Notes under the pieces: generated by a model
Databases searched by the model: none
The model's input: the letters and a program-made list of their open reading frames with translations, nothing else
What the model was told of the DNA's origin: nothing
Assembly (NCBI RefSeq): GCF_050624435.1
Contig: NC_134531.1
Span: 256,570,812-256,634,811 of the forward strand
From: Tenrec ecaudatus
Lineage: Eukaryota; Chordata; Mammalia; Afrosoricida; Tenrecidae
Length of the DNA stretch: 64,000 nucleotides
Reading direction: 5' to 3'
Shown: positions 54,421 through 64,000 of the stretch, piece by piece
How positions within the stretch are numbered: position 1 is the stretch's first letter
Layout of the letters: each line of letters opens with the position of its first letter
Position numbers and translations under genes: made by a program

Positions 54421-54808
54421 CCTGTTCTGTCTCAGAAGGGATATCTATCTTGGCTTTCATGTAACTAAAAATCTTAAATATACAAGTGAACACACACATA
54501 TCTGACATGATTAATGAGGTAAAGCAAATAAAACCATAATATTATGGGAAGGACAGATTAGGGAATTAGAAGATAGTGTGTGGTTCACCAGTGCTATACC
54601 ACACACTGGATTTATCATCCCTGCGTGGCCCTTCTGAGAGGAACTGTCCAATTATCTTACAGGTGGATTTGAGATCTTGTCCTAATATTTTGAGCTGCCC
54701 ATTTGATTCTATATGAATGGTTATTATTGTTAAGCATAATGCTCAGGGAAGATCTTTTTACTAATTAAGCTAAACCATATTTTATTTCACAATGTCTTCA
54801 TGTTATAT
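54421..54808. other. Non-coding stretch, nothing recognised
   Basis: Precedes a mariner copy. No other element seen. Confidence 0.45.
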
Positions 54809-55732
54809 GTATAAGGGGTACTCACTCAAAAATAGGGTATACATGAGAGGATCCCCCCCCAAGTGGAATTGTGCTGGGTGGAGCAGAGTTTTTGTGCATT
54901 TTTCCTGCTAGGCAAGCAACTTGCTGAGTTAGTGCTCCCACTGGGGCATCTGGCAAGGTCCTCTTTGGTCACAGCTAATTTTCCTACAAGTAGTTTCGCT
55001 CAACCTCATTTTTTATAAAGGCTGACTTAAGAAAACAGAGTGGGGCTGTGAAATTTTGTTTCCTGCTCTGGAAGAATGCTGCAGAAACTATTGTGATGCT
55101 GAAGACAGCTTACAAGGACCATGTTAGGGGAAAGTCTCAAGTGTGTGAATGGTTTTCTCTTTTCAAAAAAGGTGAAATGTCCATTGATGGCAAACCCGGT
55201 TCTTGGCTTTGATCAGTTTCCCAAAGAGACAGAGATGACCACCACATCAGACTGTTTAGCTATTTCTTTAGAGTTTCTAAACAGAGTATGTAGCAAACAT
55301 GGCCTCATTTGTGGCAGCTGGGGGACTGGTTTTGCCATCTGACAATGCACCTGTTCACACAGCCATCTCAGTGCACTGGTGGTTTTTTGTTTTGTTTTGC
55401 TTTTTTTTGGCAAAAAAACAGCATGCTTCTCTTGCCCCAGCACCTTACTTAACTGACCTCACTCTGTGCAACTTCTTTTTTTCTCTGCGAATGAAGAGGG
55501 AATAAAAGGTCAGTTATTTGATGACAGAAAAGAGGTGAAGAGAAAATAGAGGGGGTTGCTGTCAGCCATCAAAACAGATGAGTTTGAAAATTGTTTCCAA
55601 GAATGGAATAAAAAATTTGAAAAATGTATTAAGTGTAATGAACAGTGCTTTGATGGTGATGGGTTGTTTTGTACAACAAAATTATATACATAGATTTGGG
55701 GGACAATCCATTGGGGATTACCCCCTTGTGTG
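54809..55732 (+). mobile_element. Mariner DNA transposon copy 2, internally deleted
   Basis: About 0.92 kb with TA at both edges, left end 'ataaggggtactcac' and right end 'ggggattacccccttgtg', which are imperfect inverted repeats. Transposase remnants in order: AETIVMLKTAYKDHV and GEMSIDGKPG (N-terminal region), then DNAPVHTAIS (the region of a catalytic aspartate), LAPAPYLTDLTLCNFF (the PxSPDLxPxDF region) and FENCFQEWNKKFEKCIKCN (C-terminus). The middle of the transposase is missing and frames are broken. A full mariner is about 1.3 kb. Confidence 0.88.
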
Positions 55733-56229
55733 TATATATTAAGAAATATTACCTCAAGGTGATAGTTTAGTGATTTATCTGCTTTTCATGGCTAAAAAAT
55801 AGCCTTTGAGAGTTTAAAATTCTGTTCTGCATTTTTTCCTTTTGATCAGCATTTCCTCTATAGAATCTGAGGAAGGCTCAGTATGGGTAGGCGGACTTCA
55901 TTCACTTCTTTCCGTCTCAGGGTAAAAGCAGTAGTTGTTCATGGAGCCAGATAGTTACACACTCTGTAACTCCCCTCTCTGCCTGACACCATCATTTCCT
56001 CTTGTTACTCAAGGTGAATAGAGACTGATTGTTGACCTGGGTGACCATTGTCAAGAGTTTAAGACACCAGGGAAATAAAGCAATAAATGCATTATCAGAC
56101 CAATTAAGTGAGGTGTCTGAGGAAACCATGACGCTAAACCTCCAAACATAGAAATCATGTCTCATGAATACTTTGTTCAACTGAAAATAAGCAGTCTCAG
56201 GAGCTAATATATTTTTTCAACATTTTAAT
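55733..56229. other. Non-coding stretch, nothing recognised
   Basis: No recognised element. Confidence 0.45.
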
Positions 56230-56670
56230 TATATCTAGTACAGAAAATTTTCCAAGTCAGCTTTTGCCTCGATACAAATAATTTACAACAATATCAGCTA
56301 TGGACTGACCAACCTTATATTAACAGTGCTATTTTTCACTTAACTTTCCTGTCTTACACTCCCTCTTAATATTGTACCCTACTCCAAAAACTGGTCTCTA
56401 TACTTTTATATTTTCTTTCCACATTATCTAGACCATGCTACATTTGTTCTTTCATAATTTGCTTAATTTGAACAGTGCAGTGTCATCAAACTCCATCCAT
56501 ATTACAACTTGTCTGAAGACTACATTTATCTTGCTGCCAAGTCTTCCATTATATATATTTTCAACATACTGTTCATCTATTTATCTGTTAATAAGCCTTT
56601 AGATTGTTTTTGATTTTTAGTTATTATGAATAGCACTGCAATGAACATCCCTGTTTCTTATCATTTAAAA
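56230..56670 (-). mobile_element. Old L1 3'UTR
   Basis: Antisense. 'cattttaattatatctagta', 'tgcttaatttgaacagtgc', 'aaactccatccatattac' and 'ttatgaatagcactgcaatg' then 'aacatccctg' follow mammalian-wide L1 3'UTR order. Confidence 0.55.
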
Positions 56671-57261
56671 AAAAGTTTTTACTGAGTTACCTTTTAAAAA
56701 TGCTTAAATATATATTGTGAATTATAAATTTTCCTATAAAATGTTTAAATTTTAAAAAATTTGAATAGGACATTAAAATAGATATAAGACATCTGCACTA
56801 ACTTCTATGGAAATCTGCTAGCACCATGGGATATTTCAATAAACAGTTTTCACATATCTTAGTCTTTTAAATGGACTATTTTCATCTTTTATTCTTTGGT
56901 TTAGGAAGGATGATAATATGATAGCTTACTTTCATGCTCTGTGATATTCCACTTTCCACTGTAAAGATTAGAATTTTTTTCTTTAAGTAATTCTTGTTGT
57001 AAAATCATAAACTCAATCACATTATAAACCCTTTTTGAAAAAGAAAAGCATTTTCTAGTATCAAACTGATACTTTTAGCACAAGCCTTTCTCCTGTGTTC
57101 AGAAAGAAAAATTTATAGAGCACCTCTTAAAATTTTTAATCAATACAGACAATTTTTTTCTGATTGTGTTCGTAACCCTACTCTTCCTCCTGACATAAAA
57201 CTTCTAACCTTCTCCCAGCATTTCCTCCCTCTAAATCCTTATTTTAAACTATTGGGGACAA
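56671..57261. other. AT-rich non-coding stretch, nothing recognised
   Basis: No recognised element. Confidence 0.45.
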
Positions 57262-58911
57262 TCTTTTGAAATTTTGACAGGTAGGCAAGCATAATGCAGT
57301 GTTCTGGAATTCCCATTCTTCTTAAAATTACCCATGATTTATTATGACATACATAGTAAAAACCTTTGCATTCTTAATAAAAAACAAGTAAACATCTTAC
57401 TGGTAGTCTCTGTTTCAAGCCAAGATCCATCTGACATCAGCAATTGTAGTCTTCATGCCATACCCTCTTCTCAATATGGATTACATTGCTGGCAGTGCCC
57501 GATGGATGTGCTGCTGCTACCATTTTTGAAATAGCTCCATCACAACAATAGTACATGTGATTTTATGATATTTTCACATAATTTTCACACTGGATTGGGT
57601 CATCCTTTTGGGCGTAAGATCTATATTATAATATAATATATAATTCTCTTACAGTCACCTGGCCAATTTTCTTGGCACAGTCGTGCGAGCGTTTATTGCG
57701 GTGCATAAGTTTGTCGAAACATTTTAATTGGAGTTACATAAGTTCCTGGAAATTTTGTTTCCACTAATGCTTTCTGGGATGTTGTTTTTTGTTGTTGTTG
57801 TTTTTTAATCATAGGCTTTCAATCATTTGCTACCTCCAGAAATCCTTGAGTGTAAACTAGTTCTTTTTGGTACAGTGACTTCGTGTATCCCTTCCATCTT
57901 TTATGATGGTCCCTGCATCATTCAACAATTTGCCCAGTGAAATCTTAATCTTCCAAATCCTGGCTAATTTTTTCCCCTTAATTCTTTCATCTTGAGTTGT
58001 GCTGATTGTGTTTTTCCTTTCCGGTTTTATACCGATCTCTTTGCACATTTCATTATAATACTTTGTCTTCTACAGCTGAAATGTCCTGTTGTTCTATTTT
58101 GCTTCATCACTTCTTCTATGTGCTTTAGCATCTTCTAGTCAATTCAATTTCAGAGGAGGCTTCACGGTCTCTTCTGACATCCATTTTGTGCCTTTTATTT
58201 CTCCCCTGCATTTTAATTAACTTTTGCTTTGTTCTTTCATGCTCCCCTTTATGTCATCCCACAGTTCATCAGTGAACAGTAGTGTCTAAGGTTTCAAATC
58301 TGTTCCTGAGATCTTCTCAAAATTCATTTGGGATACATTCAAGGTTGTATTTTGACTTTCATAGACTTGTTTTTCATTTTCTTCAACCCAAACATACATA
58401 TGAGCAATTGATGATCTCCACAGCTAGCCCTTGACCTTGTTTGGGCTGATGATTTTATGGTTCTCCTTCGTCTCTTCCCACAATTACAGTTGATTTGGTT
58501 TTTATTTATATCAGCTGGTGAAGTTCAGATGTGTAGTCACCACTAATATTGCTATATTGCTGAATTTTTTTGCAATGAAGACGTCCTTGATTTTGTAATA
58601 TTCTATTATACATTCTCCAGACTTGTTTTTTCGTCAAGGTCATATTTTCTAAATACTGATGTTTCCTCTTAATTCCCAACATTTCTATCACTTTAACCAG
58701 CAATTATTAATACATTCTATGGCATGTTTGTTGAGTTTCATACAGAAGAATTGGGTAGGATTTTCAATTTCATCAACTTCACCTTTAGTGTTTGGCATGT
58801 AAATTTGAAAAATAGTGTACTGACTGCACCTCCTTGTAGGCATAGGGCTATTATCCCATCACAAACATTGCACTTTAAGACAGGATTTCAAGTGTTGTTT
58901 TTGGTAATGAA
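57262..58911 (-). mobile_element. RTE LINE copy, RT start to endonuclease (split by LTR)
   Basis: Antisense. RT start ('gttctggaattcccattctt') through the linker. The minus-strand frame 58048-57857 (KKLARIWKIKISLGKLLNDAGTI) is the linker before RT. It continues to the endonuclease ('tacatatgagcaattgatga', 'tagtcaccactaatattgc', 'cccatcacaaacattgcac'). The last RTE base before the LTR is at 58911, within a codon series reading F-I-T-K-N. Short (TA)-rich and (GTT)n patches are present. Confidence 0.78.
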
Positions 58912-58914
58912 TGT

Positions 58915-59449
58915 TGTGTTAGCCTGGGTAGACTAGAGAAACAAATCCATGGACACACATATGTGTATAAGGAAGAGGTTTATATACTAGAGCAATTGTA
59001 CATTAAGAAAGTATCCCAATCCAGTACAGTCCAAGTCCATAAGTCCGATACTAGCCCATATGTCCGATACCAATCTATAAAGTCCTTTTCAGACTCATGA
59101 AACACATGCAATGAAGTCAAAGGGAGGATGATCACAGCCAATGGGTAGAACGACTTTGGGTCCCATGGAATTGCAAGCATCTCACTGCTGGCAGGGGTCT
59201 CTCTATTCTTCTCCAGCTTCAGAGGTCTGGTTGTGTCCATGTGGCTTGTCTTCTGCAATGTCTCCCAGGGAGTGTCAGAGAGAGAGTGTGTGTCTCCTTC
59301 CTCCAAGAAGGAATTCCCAGATTTCCCAGAATTCTCCGGAGAAGGCCATGCCCACAAGAAGTCTCATTGGCTTTCTCCAGATTTACAGCCCAGACTCCAT
59401 ACCTACACTCTCAATCCTTAAATTGACACCAGATTAGGTGACGACCACA
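58915..59449 (-). mobile_element. ERVL/MLT2-like LTR inserted in the RTE endonuclease region
   Basis: Plus-strand ends 'tgtgttagcctgggtagact' and 'gattaggtgacgaccaca'. Internal sequence matches the LTRs at 13520 and 38758 ('gtccaagtccataagtcc', 'taaagtccttttcagactc', 'atgaaacacatgcaatga'). The RTE endonuclease frame stops after N-G-I-A on one side and resumes with F-I-T-K-N on the other, proving insertion into a pre-existing RTE. A clean 5-bp duplication is not visible. Confidence 0.88.
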
Positions 59450-59780
59450 TGCGATGCCATTACATTTAGAAATGTCATTGCTGGCATGAGGGATTATGGT
59501 TTTTTTAAACTCAAAATGGCCAATACTAGTCCATTTCAGCTCACTAATGCCTAAGATGTCAATCTTTATACGTTTTATTTCATGTTGATGACTTGCAATT
59601 TTCATACATTTGCTTTGTACTTTCCATCTCCTGGTAACTAATGTGCATTTGGAGCTGTTCCTTCTCATTGTGTGTCATTCACCATTAGCAAGTTAAGCTC
59701 CACAAAAGTTTGCTCCATACACATCATCCAAGTCACCTCTATTTTGTGAAGGCAGTTCTTCTCCATGGCTATTTTCAGTG
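59450..59780 (-). mobile_element. RTE LINE copy, endonuclease N-terminal part
   Basis: Antisense. The minus-strand frame 59668-59450 includes KIDILGISELKWTSIGHFE, the strongly conserved RTE/BovB endonuclease segment, where the E of SELKW is expected to be a catalytic residue. Upstream (to about 59780) is degraded 5' sequence. Non-functional because the frame enters the LTR. Confidence 0.82.
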
Positions 59781-59839
59781 CTTTCGAATTGGAGGGTTTT
59801 CCTTCTGCTAATAGTCAGACAGTTTTTCTTGTTTTGTTT

Positions 59840-60110
59840 CCCCAGTAGTTTTATTGAGATAAAATTCACATATCATACACTTCCTTAGTTCAGTCAGATT
59901 TAAAAAGAGTTGTATATGCATCATCACAATCAGTTCCAGGGCATCTCCCCACTCCTGTATTCACTATTTGCTTCCCAATTCCCCTCACCCAACTCCTCAC
60001 ATCCCCAACAAGCTATGACATCAATTAAGGTCTCTATACATCCACCCTCTCTGTGATTCATGTACTCAGAAACATACCAAAGATTACCAAAAAGTGGGGG
60101 AGGGAATAAA
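59840..60110 (-). mobile_element. Old L1 3'UTR
   Basis: Antisense. 'ttattgagataaaattcaca' then 'tatcatacacttccttagtt', 'tatgcatcatcacaatcag' and 'cccctcacccaactcctcac' follow the mammalian-wide L1 3'UTR pattern. Confidence 0.6.
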
Positions 60111-60589
60111 GGATCACTGAAATTATTAAAATGAGCTAGAAAGGACACCCCGGTTGAGAAAGAAGCAAGAATATTTAAACGTAGAACAAATTCACAATGG
60201 GTCAAAGAGGAGATCAGCTGACCAGGAAATATCCTATTATAGCCATGATAGTCAAGTTTACAATAATCTCTGTCTGGTTATAAGGATATCCACATCCCTC
60301 TGCAGTCATCAGAAGGGATTTTCCAGAGGCTTTTTCCACATAGGTACTCTGAAGATGGACTAGGGGATCCCAGTCTCCATAACACTCTACAAATTGTGTG
60401 TTCACAGTTAAAGCTCTGATATCCTTCCCTTCAAACTATTTGGTTTCTATTCTTTGTCATCTCCAGATAACACAGGTTGCTGTACTTCTTCTATGTGAAT
60501 TTAGGTGATGGCTGACTAGATTACTGCTATATTCATACAATTTCCTTTGCTAATTCCTTGAAAGTAGACAGCCTATTTCTCCTTTTCCA
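60111..60589. other. Non-coding stretch, nothing recognised
   Basis: No recognised element. It may contain further L1 sequence or the upstream part of the dispersed module. Confidence 0.4.
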
Positions 60590-60722
60590 TCTGATTTTAG
60601 TTTGGAAGCTTACGGGAAACCTGTTCACAATGGATGATCCTGCTGGTGTTTGAAAAACTAGTTGTATAGATTCCAACATCACCAAAACACGTGAGTCTCC
60701 ACGGTAAGACTAACCAACAGAG
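60590..60722 (+). repeat. Unclassified dispersed module (copy 4)
   Basis: 'ttttagtttggaagcttacg', 'gaaacctgttcacaatgg', 'gatcctgctggtgtttgaaa' and 'attccaacatcaccaaaaca' match the copy at 12195-12385 in order. An RTE fragment in the same orientation follows closely. Confidence 0.55.
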
Positions 60723-60779
60723 GGCAGTTGGAAAGAAATATGTTTACCTGCATTTTGACTGGGAAAAGTCATTAAGTCA

Positions 60780-61425
60780 AAAGTCATAACAAATTATGGA
60801 TCAAATAATCTGAGACACTGGGTTACATAAAATAATGCAACATCAGGATTGGAGAAAGACTCTTCAACAACCTGCATTACACAGATGACAAACCTTGATT
60901 GAAAAAGGTGAAGAAGAATTAAAGCAACTGCAGGTAAAAATCAAAAGTGACCGCCTTTGGTATGGGTCATTCCTCATTATAAAGAAAACCAAATCATTCT
61001 CACAACTTGACCAATAAGCAATGTTATTATCAACAGAAAATACTGCAATTTTCAAGGATTTTGTTTTTCTTGCGTCAAAACTAGTGGTGGGGAAAGCAGC
61101 AGTAAAGAAATCGAGTCCACACTGCCTTGGTTCAGTCTGCTCTCGACGAAAGTTGTAGAAAGTGCAGGCTGGCTGGGCTTGTTCCAAGACAGATTTGTGT
61201 GTGTTAACAGGAAAGCCCAGTCTCCAAGGGGATCATGCTTCTTAAAGAAGGGTTAGCAAAGGAGAAAGAGGAAGTTCAAATATATTGTCACCCACACTGC
61301 AAGAATGGGACCAGATCTTGGGAAGACTGTGAGGATGGTATAGGACTAGGTAATTTCGTTCTGCAGTTCATAGTGATTTTATGTCAGAACTGATTACGCA
61401 GTACCTAACAAAAACATCTATGTCA
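60780..61425 (+). mobile_element. RTE LINE 3' part
   Basis: Sense. 'gtcataacaaattatggatc' (RT), 'gcaacatcaggattggag', 'caacctgcattacacagatg', 'ttcacaacttgaccaataag'-like sequence, 'ccaaggggatcatgcttctt' and tail 'tatgtcagaactgattacg' then 'cagtacctaacaaaaac'. A large deletion lies between RT and this segment. Confidence 0.68.
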
Positions 61426-62632
61426 ATATTTCTACTTACCACTCAGTTAAAAAAAAACATTAGTAACAAAAGAAATATACAAGAAAACCATTTCATACTA
61501 CTCAAGATATTACAACAAGGTTTGAGAAGTAAGATAAATACCTGGTTAAGTAAGTTCCTTATGCTAATTTTTCCTAGCTTGGTTTTAGCACGAAAATGGG
61601 TCGTAAATACTCCCATCAGAAAGTGTAAGCATAAAAGATACCTACTTGATTGATGCAATACTATGACTAGCAATCAAAATATATGATAGAATTAATCATT
61701 ACATTTCATCTATTTTTTAGCTCAGAGTATTACATATATATTTCTATTTGATTAAATAATCCCATATTTATTTAAAGGTATGTTTTAGATAAAGCTATGT
61801 GTCTAAAATCAGTATAAGATCTCAGAAGTATAAATCCAGAGTAAAATCCTACTTATTCTACTAAAGTTGGGAAAATGTGGACTTGCCACTCAGTCATGTG
61901 GCTGCAGGATGTGGCATCCTGGAAGTGACAATTCCAGCAACCCCGTGTGTTTAATCATCTGGAGGATGGTTCCTAGCCCTTTAGTAGAGCACTTTTCCTT
62001 AACAATTTTTAGACAGAAAAATCCATACTATGGGATGTAATTACCGCTAATTAGTGGAAGAATTATGTTATCTAGCTCTTGACCTATATAGTAGCAAAAG
62101 AAGTATGCTGTTAACAAACATGGTTTCATGTCCTACATTTACCAATTGGAACGTTAAAAATTGAGATTCATGGAATTACATTTTTGCCTAATTAATTTTG
62201 CCAATTAAAATTTTCATAAGTATGTTTTTGAAGACATGCTAAATCCAAGCCTCCAAATACACCATCACCAAGTTTATTCTAATTTAGAGTGGTCCTATTT
62301 TCCTGAGGATGAAAGTCTATGGAAGCAGATAGCATCTTTATTCCTGCCAGAGATGAAAACATCTAGAGCTTGACAATATTGTAAAAATAATGTAAAACTG
62401 TGAAACTTTTGATGAACTTCATTTTAGCAATAAATTATTAACATTTTCTTGCAAACATTTGTTTTAATAGTCTGATTTTTCATTTTTACTTATACGTTTT
62501 CACAGTTCATCAGTGGAAATTTTTTATTAAAAATAATTATATAAATAAAATATCTATTTGTATGATGAGCAAAACCATTTTAAATTGGATGAATTGCATA
62601 TATGTTGCATGTATTAATGCAATAACATCAAC
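61426..62632. other. Non-coding stretch, nothing recognised
   Basis: 1.2 kb without recognised repeats. The part around 61870-62060 is less AT-rich and could be unique sequence. Confidence 0.4.
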
Positions 62633-62800
62633 ATTTTCTTTTCTATTTTTTTTTTTTTGTAGTTAGTTCAAGGATAGTTTGTTGGCCTTTAGGAGTGTTT
62701 TCCAGTCCAGTCTGTTGGGGCACTACACAGTCCACTTTCAGCAAGACCACAGTCCACTTTCAGCAAGACCCCCAGGGAATGCTGAAAATTTTATTTTCTG
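62633..62800 (-). mobile_element. Short poly(A)-tailed retroposon related to 48711-48830
   Basis: On the minus strand the body runs from about 62787 to 62660 and ends in a run of A (poly-T at 62646-62658 on plus). Flanks 'attttcttttcta' (62633-62645) and 'attttattttctg' (62788-62800) agree at 11 of 13 positions, a likely target duplication. It includes a 22-bp tandem duplication at 62726-62769 and no internal coding capacity. Confidence 0.62.
62726..62769. repeat. Perfect 22-bp tandem duplication
   Basis: The unit beginning 'cacagtccactttcagcaag' occupies 62726-62747 and 62748-62769, inside the short retroposon. The related copy at 48711 carries only one version of this region. Confidence 0.9.
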
Positions 62801-63279
62801 TGATATGGTTCATATAAATATTTCACTTAAAAACATGATAGCATTATTTAATAGCAACAGTTTGAGTAGAATCAATTAGTGACTCAAAATCAGTTAAGAT
62901 TTATCATCTCTGTAATCCATGTATTTCTTCTAATGCATATCTAATATGAATTTGATTGATTTAAAGATATAATCTGTCAAAATTCTAGTAAAAGCAGTTT
63001 AAACAAGGTAGGCAAGTGTCCTACTTAAGTAAACAGGCTCATGTCAAAAGGAAAAATATAAAACAAGTCATCAGAATTTCTTGTAAAAATCATTTTTACA
63101 AGCAACTTCACATTTCCATTTCATTTTATTTTTGTCTTTCTCTCTATCAAAAGAATACATATCTACCTTCTACTTAGTGCTTTGCTTTCCCATCCCCTGT
63201 ACTCCTCCCTGGTAATCATCAAAGAATGCCTTTCTAAGTGAAAGCCTTTTTCTTTAAAAAAAAAAAAATTCTAATAGTG
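62801..63279. other. Non-coding stretch, nothing recognised
   Basis: AT-rich. An A-run at 63258-63269 lies just before an old L1 fragment. Confidence 0.45.
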
Positions 63280-63475
63280 TTTGGATACCATTTTTTCCCC
63301 TTTCTGTGACTGATTTCACTCACATAATGTCCTCAAAGTTAACCCATATCATAAGGTGTTTTGGTAACTCATAGCTATTTTTAATATTGTACCTTATTCC
63401 ATTGGTTATATTTAGCATAGGACAGTCATGCTTCTATTTTGGGCTTATTGGATTTTTATATATTTTTTCAAAACA
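63280..63475 (-). mobile_element. Old L1 3'UTR fragment
   Basis: Antisense. 'ctgatttcactcacataatg' then 'tcctcaaagttaacccatat', 'taccttattccattggttat' follow the mammalian-wide L1 3'UTR pattern also seen at 30440 and 56230. Confidence 0.55.
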
Positions 63476-64000
63476 AGTAATATGAATTTAAATTCAGAAT
63501 GCAGAATTGTATTTTGTAAGTGAACTAAATGAGAAATACATAAAACTATGAAGAATACATAAGTTCATGAAAAAAATATGAAACAATACAGTAGTAAGGA
63601 AAGGATGAAAGGATTTGCACATAATATATAATTTAAATCTTAATAACCAAAATAGCTATATTAAACGGTCTTAAACTCTGTGGTACAAAAATGAAGGCAA
63701 ATATTCACTGAGGAAAAGATAAACATGGGTATATCAGAATGATATTTGAAAACACAATGTAAATATTTGTAGATGGACACTTCGGGACATTATATATATA
63801 GCTGATGCCTCCACACCTGCTCTCTAATGTCTTGTCAATTTTACATTTTTTTGTTTCATACATTGTTCACTCAAAAACAGTTTACAATTATTCCAAACAT
63901 AGTACAGCATATCATATTTCCCAAAGTGAAATAGCAAGATAACCTGACAAATTGTATATAAGGTGAAAATTCAACACATGAAGCTAGCTACAATGGGAGA
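63476..64000. other. AT-rich non-coding stretch, nothing recognised
   Basis: No element or gene recognised up to the window end. Confidence 0.45.

Overview
This window is mammalian nuclear DNA, AT-rich and built almost entirely from transposable-element debris. I find no protein-coding gene, no exon I can defend and no intact RNA gene. Open frames are short (60 to about 170 codons), and most lie inside repeats. The repeats point to Afrotheria. There are at least seventeen tRNA-derived SINE copies of AfroSINE type (head near 'ggagccctggtg', tail near 'tatgagtcagaattgact'). There are also many decayed pieces of an RTE/BovB-like LINE that shares the SINE's 3' end. A SPIN-type hAT element at 49920-50109 and two mariner copies narrow this to a tenrec such as Echinops telfairi. 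That species call is inference from remembered repeat distributions, not a database result.

Layout. 1-7.9 kb: AT-rich sequence with one SINE, an old L1 3'UTR and one lineage-specific L1 3' end with target-site duplications. 7.9-11.1 kb: four LTRs of three kinds, namely ERVL/MLT2-like (+), an ERV1-like solo LTR with a 4-bp duplication, a class-II-like solo LTR with a 6-bp duplication and five 33-bp tandem repeats, and ERVL/MLT2-like (-). 11-17.3 kb: RTE, SINE and LTR fragments plus a composite LTR. 18.5-28 kb: the RTE-richest part, with one RTE copy nested inside another and a third RTE copy split by an LTR. 28-30 kb: an L1-derived block holding a SINE and a full-length retroposed U1 snRNA. 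A homologous block lacking both lies at 43.2-44.3 kb. 30-41 kb: RTE, L1 and SINE pieces, with an LTR inside a SINE. 41.3-42.9 kb: a mariner interrupted by an L1 3' end. 44.6-46.8 kb: an RTE interrupted by two SINEs. 48.7-55.7 kb: SINEs, SPIN, L1 3' ends and a second mariner. 56-61.5 kb: RTE pieces, one split by an LTR in its endonuclease region. 61.5-64 kb: mostly unassigned, with a short poly(A)-tailed retroposon.

Nothing here works together as a pathway. What can be read is an insertion history: several insertions sit inside older elements, which gives a relative order (RTE older than ERVL-like LTR; one RTE older than another RTE; mariner older than L1; L1-derived block older than SINE and U1). 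I saw no sign of an undescribed functional system. The items most worth checking are the 33-bp repeat array in the LTR, the duplicated L1-like blocks with empty sites, the SPIN and mariner copies, and two small insertions of uncertain origin.
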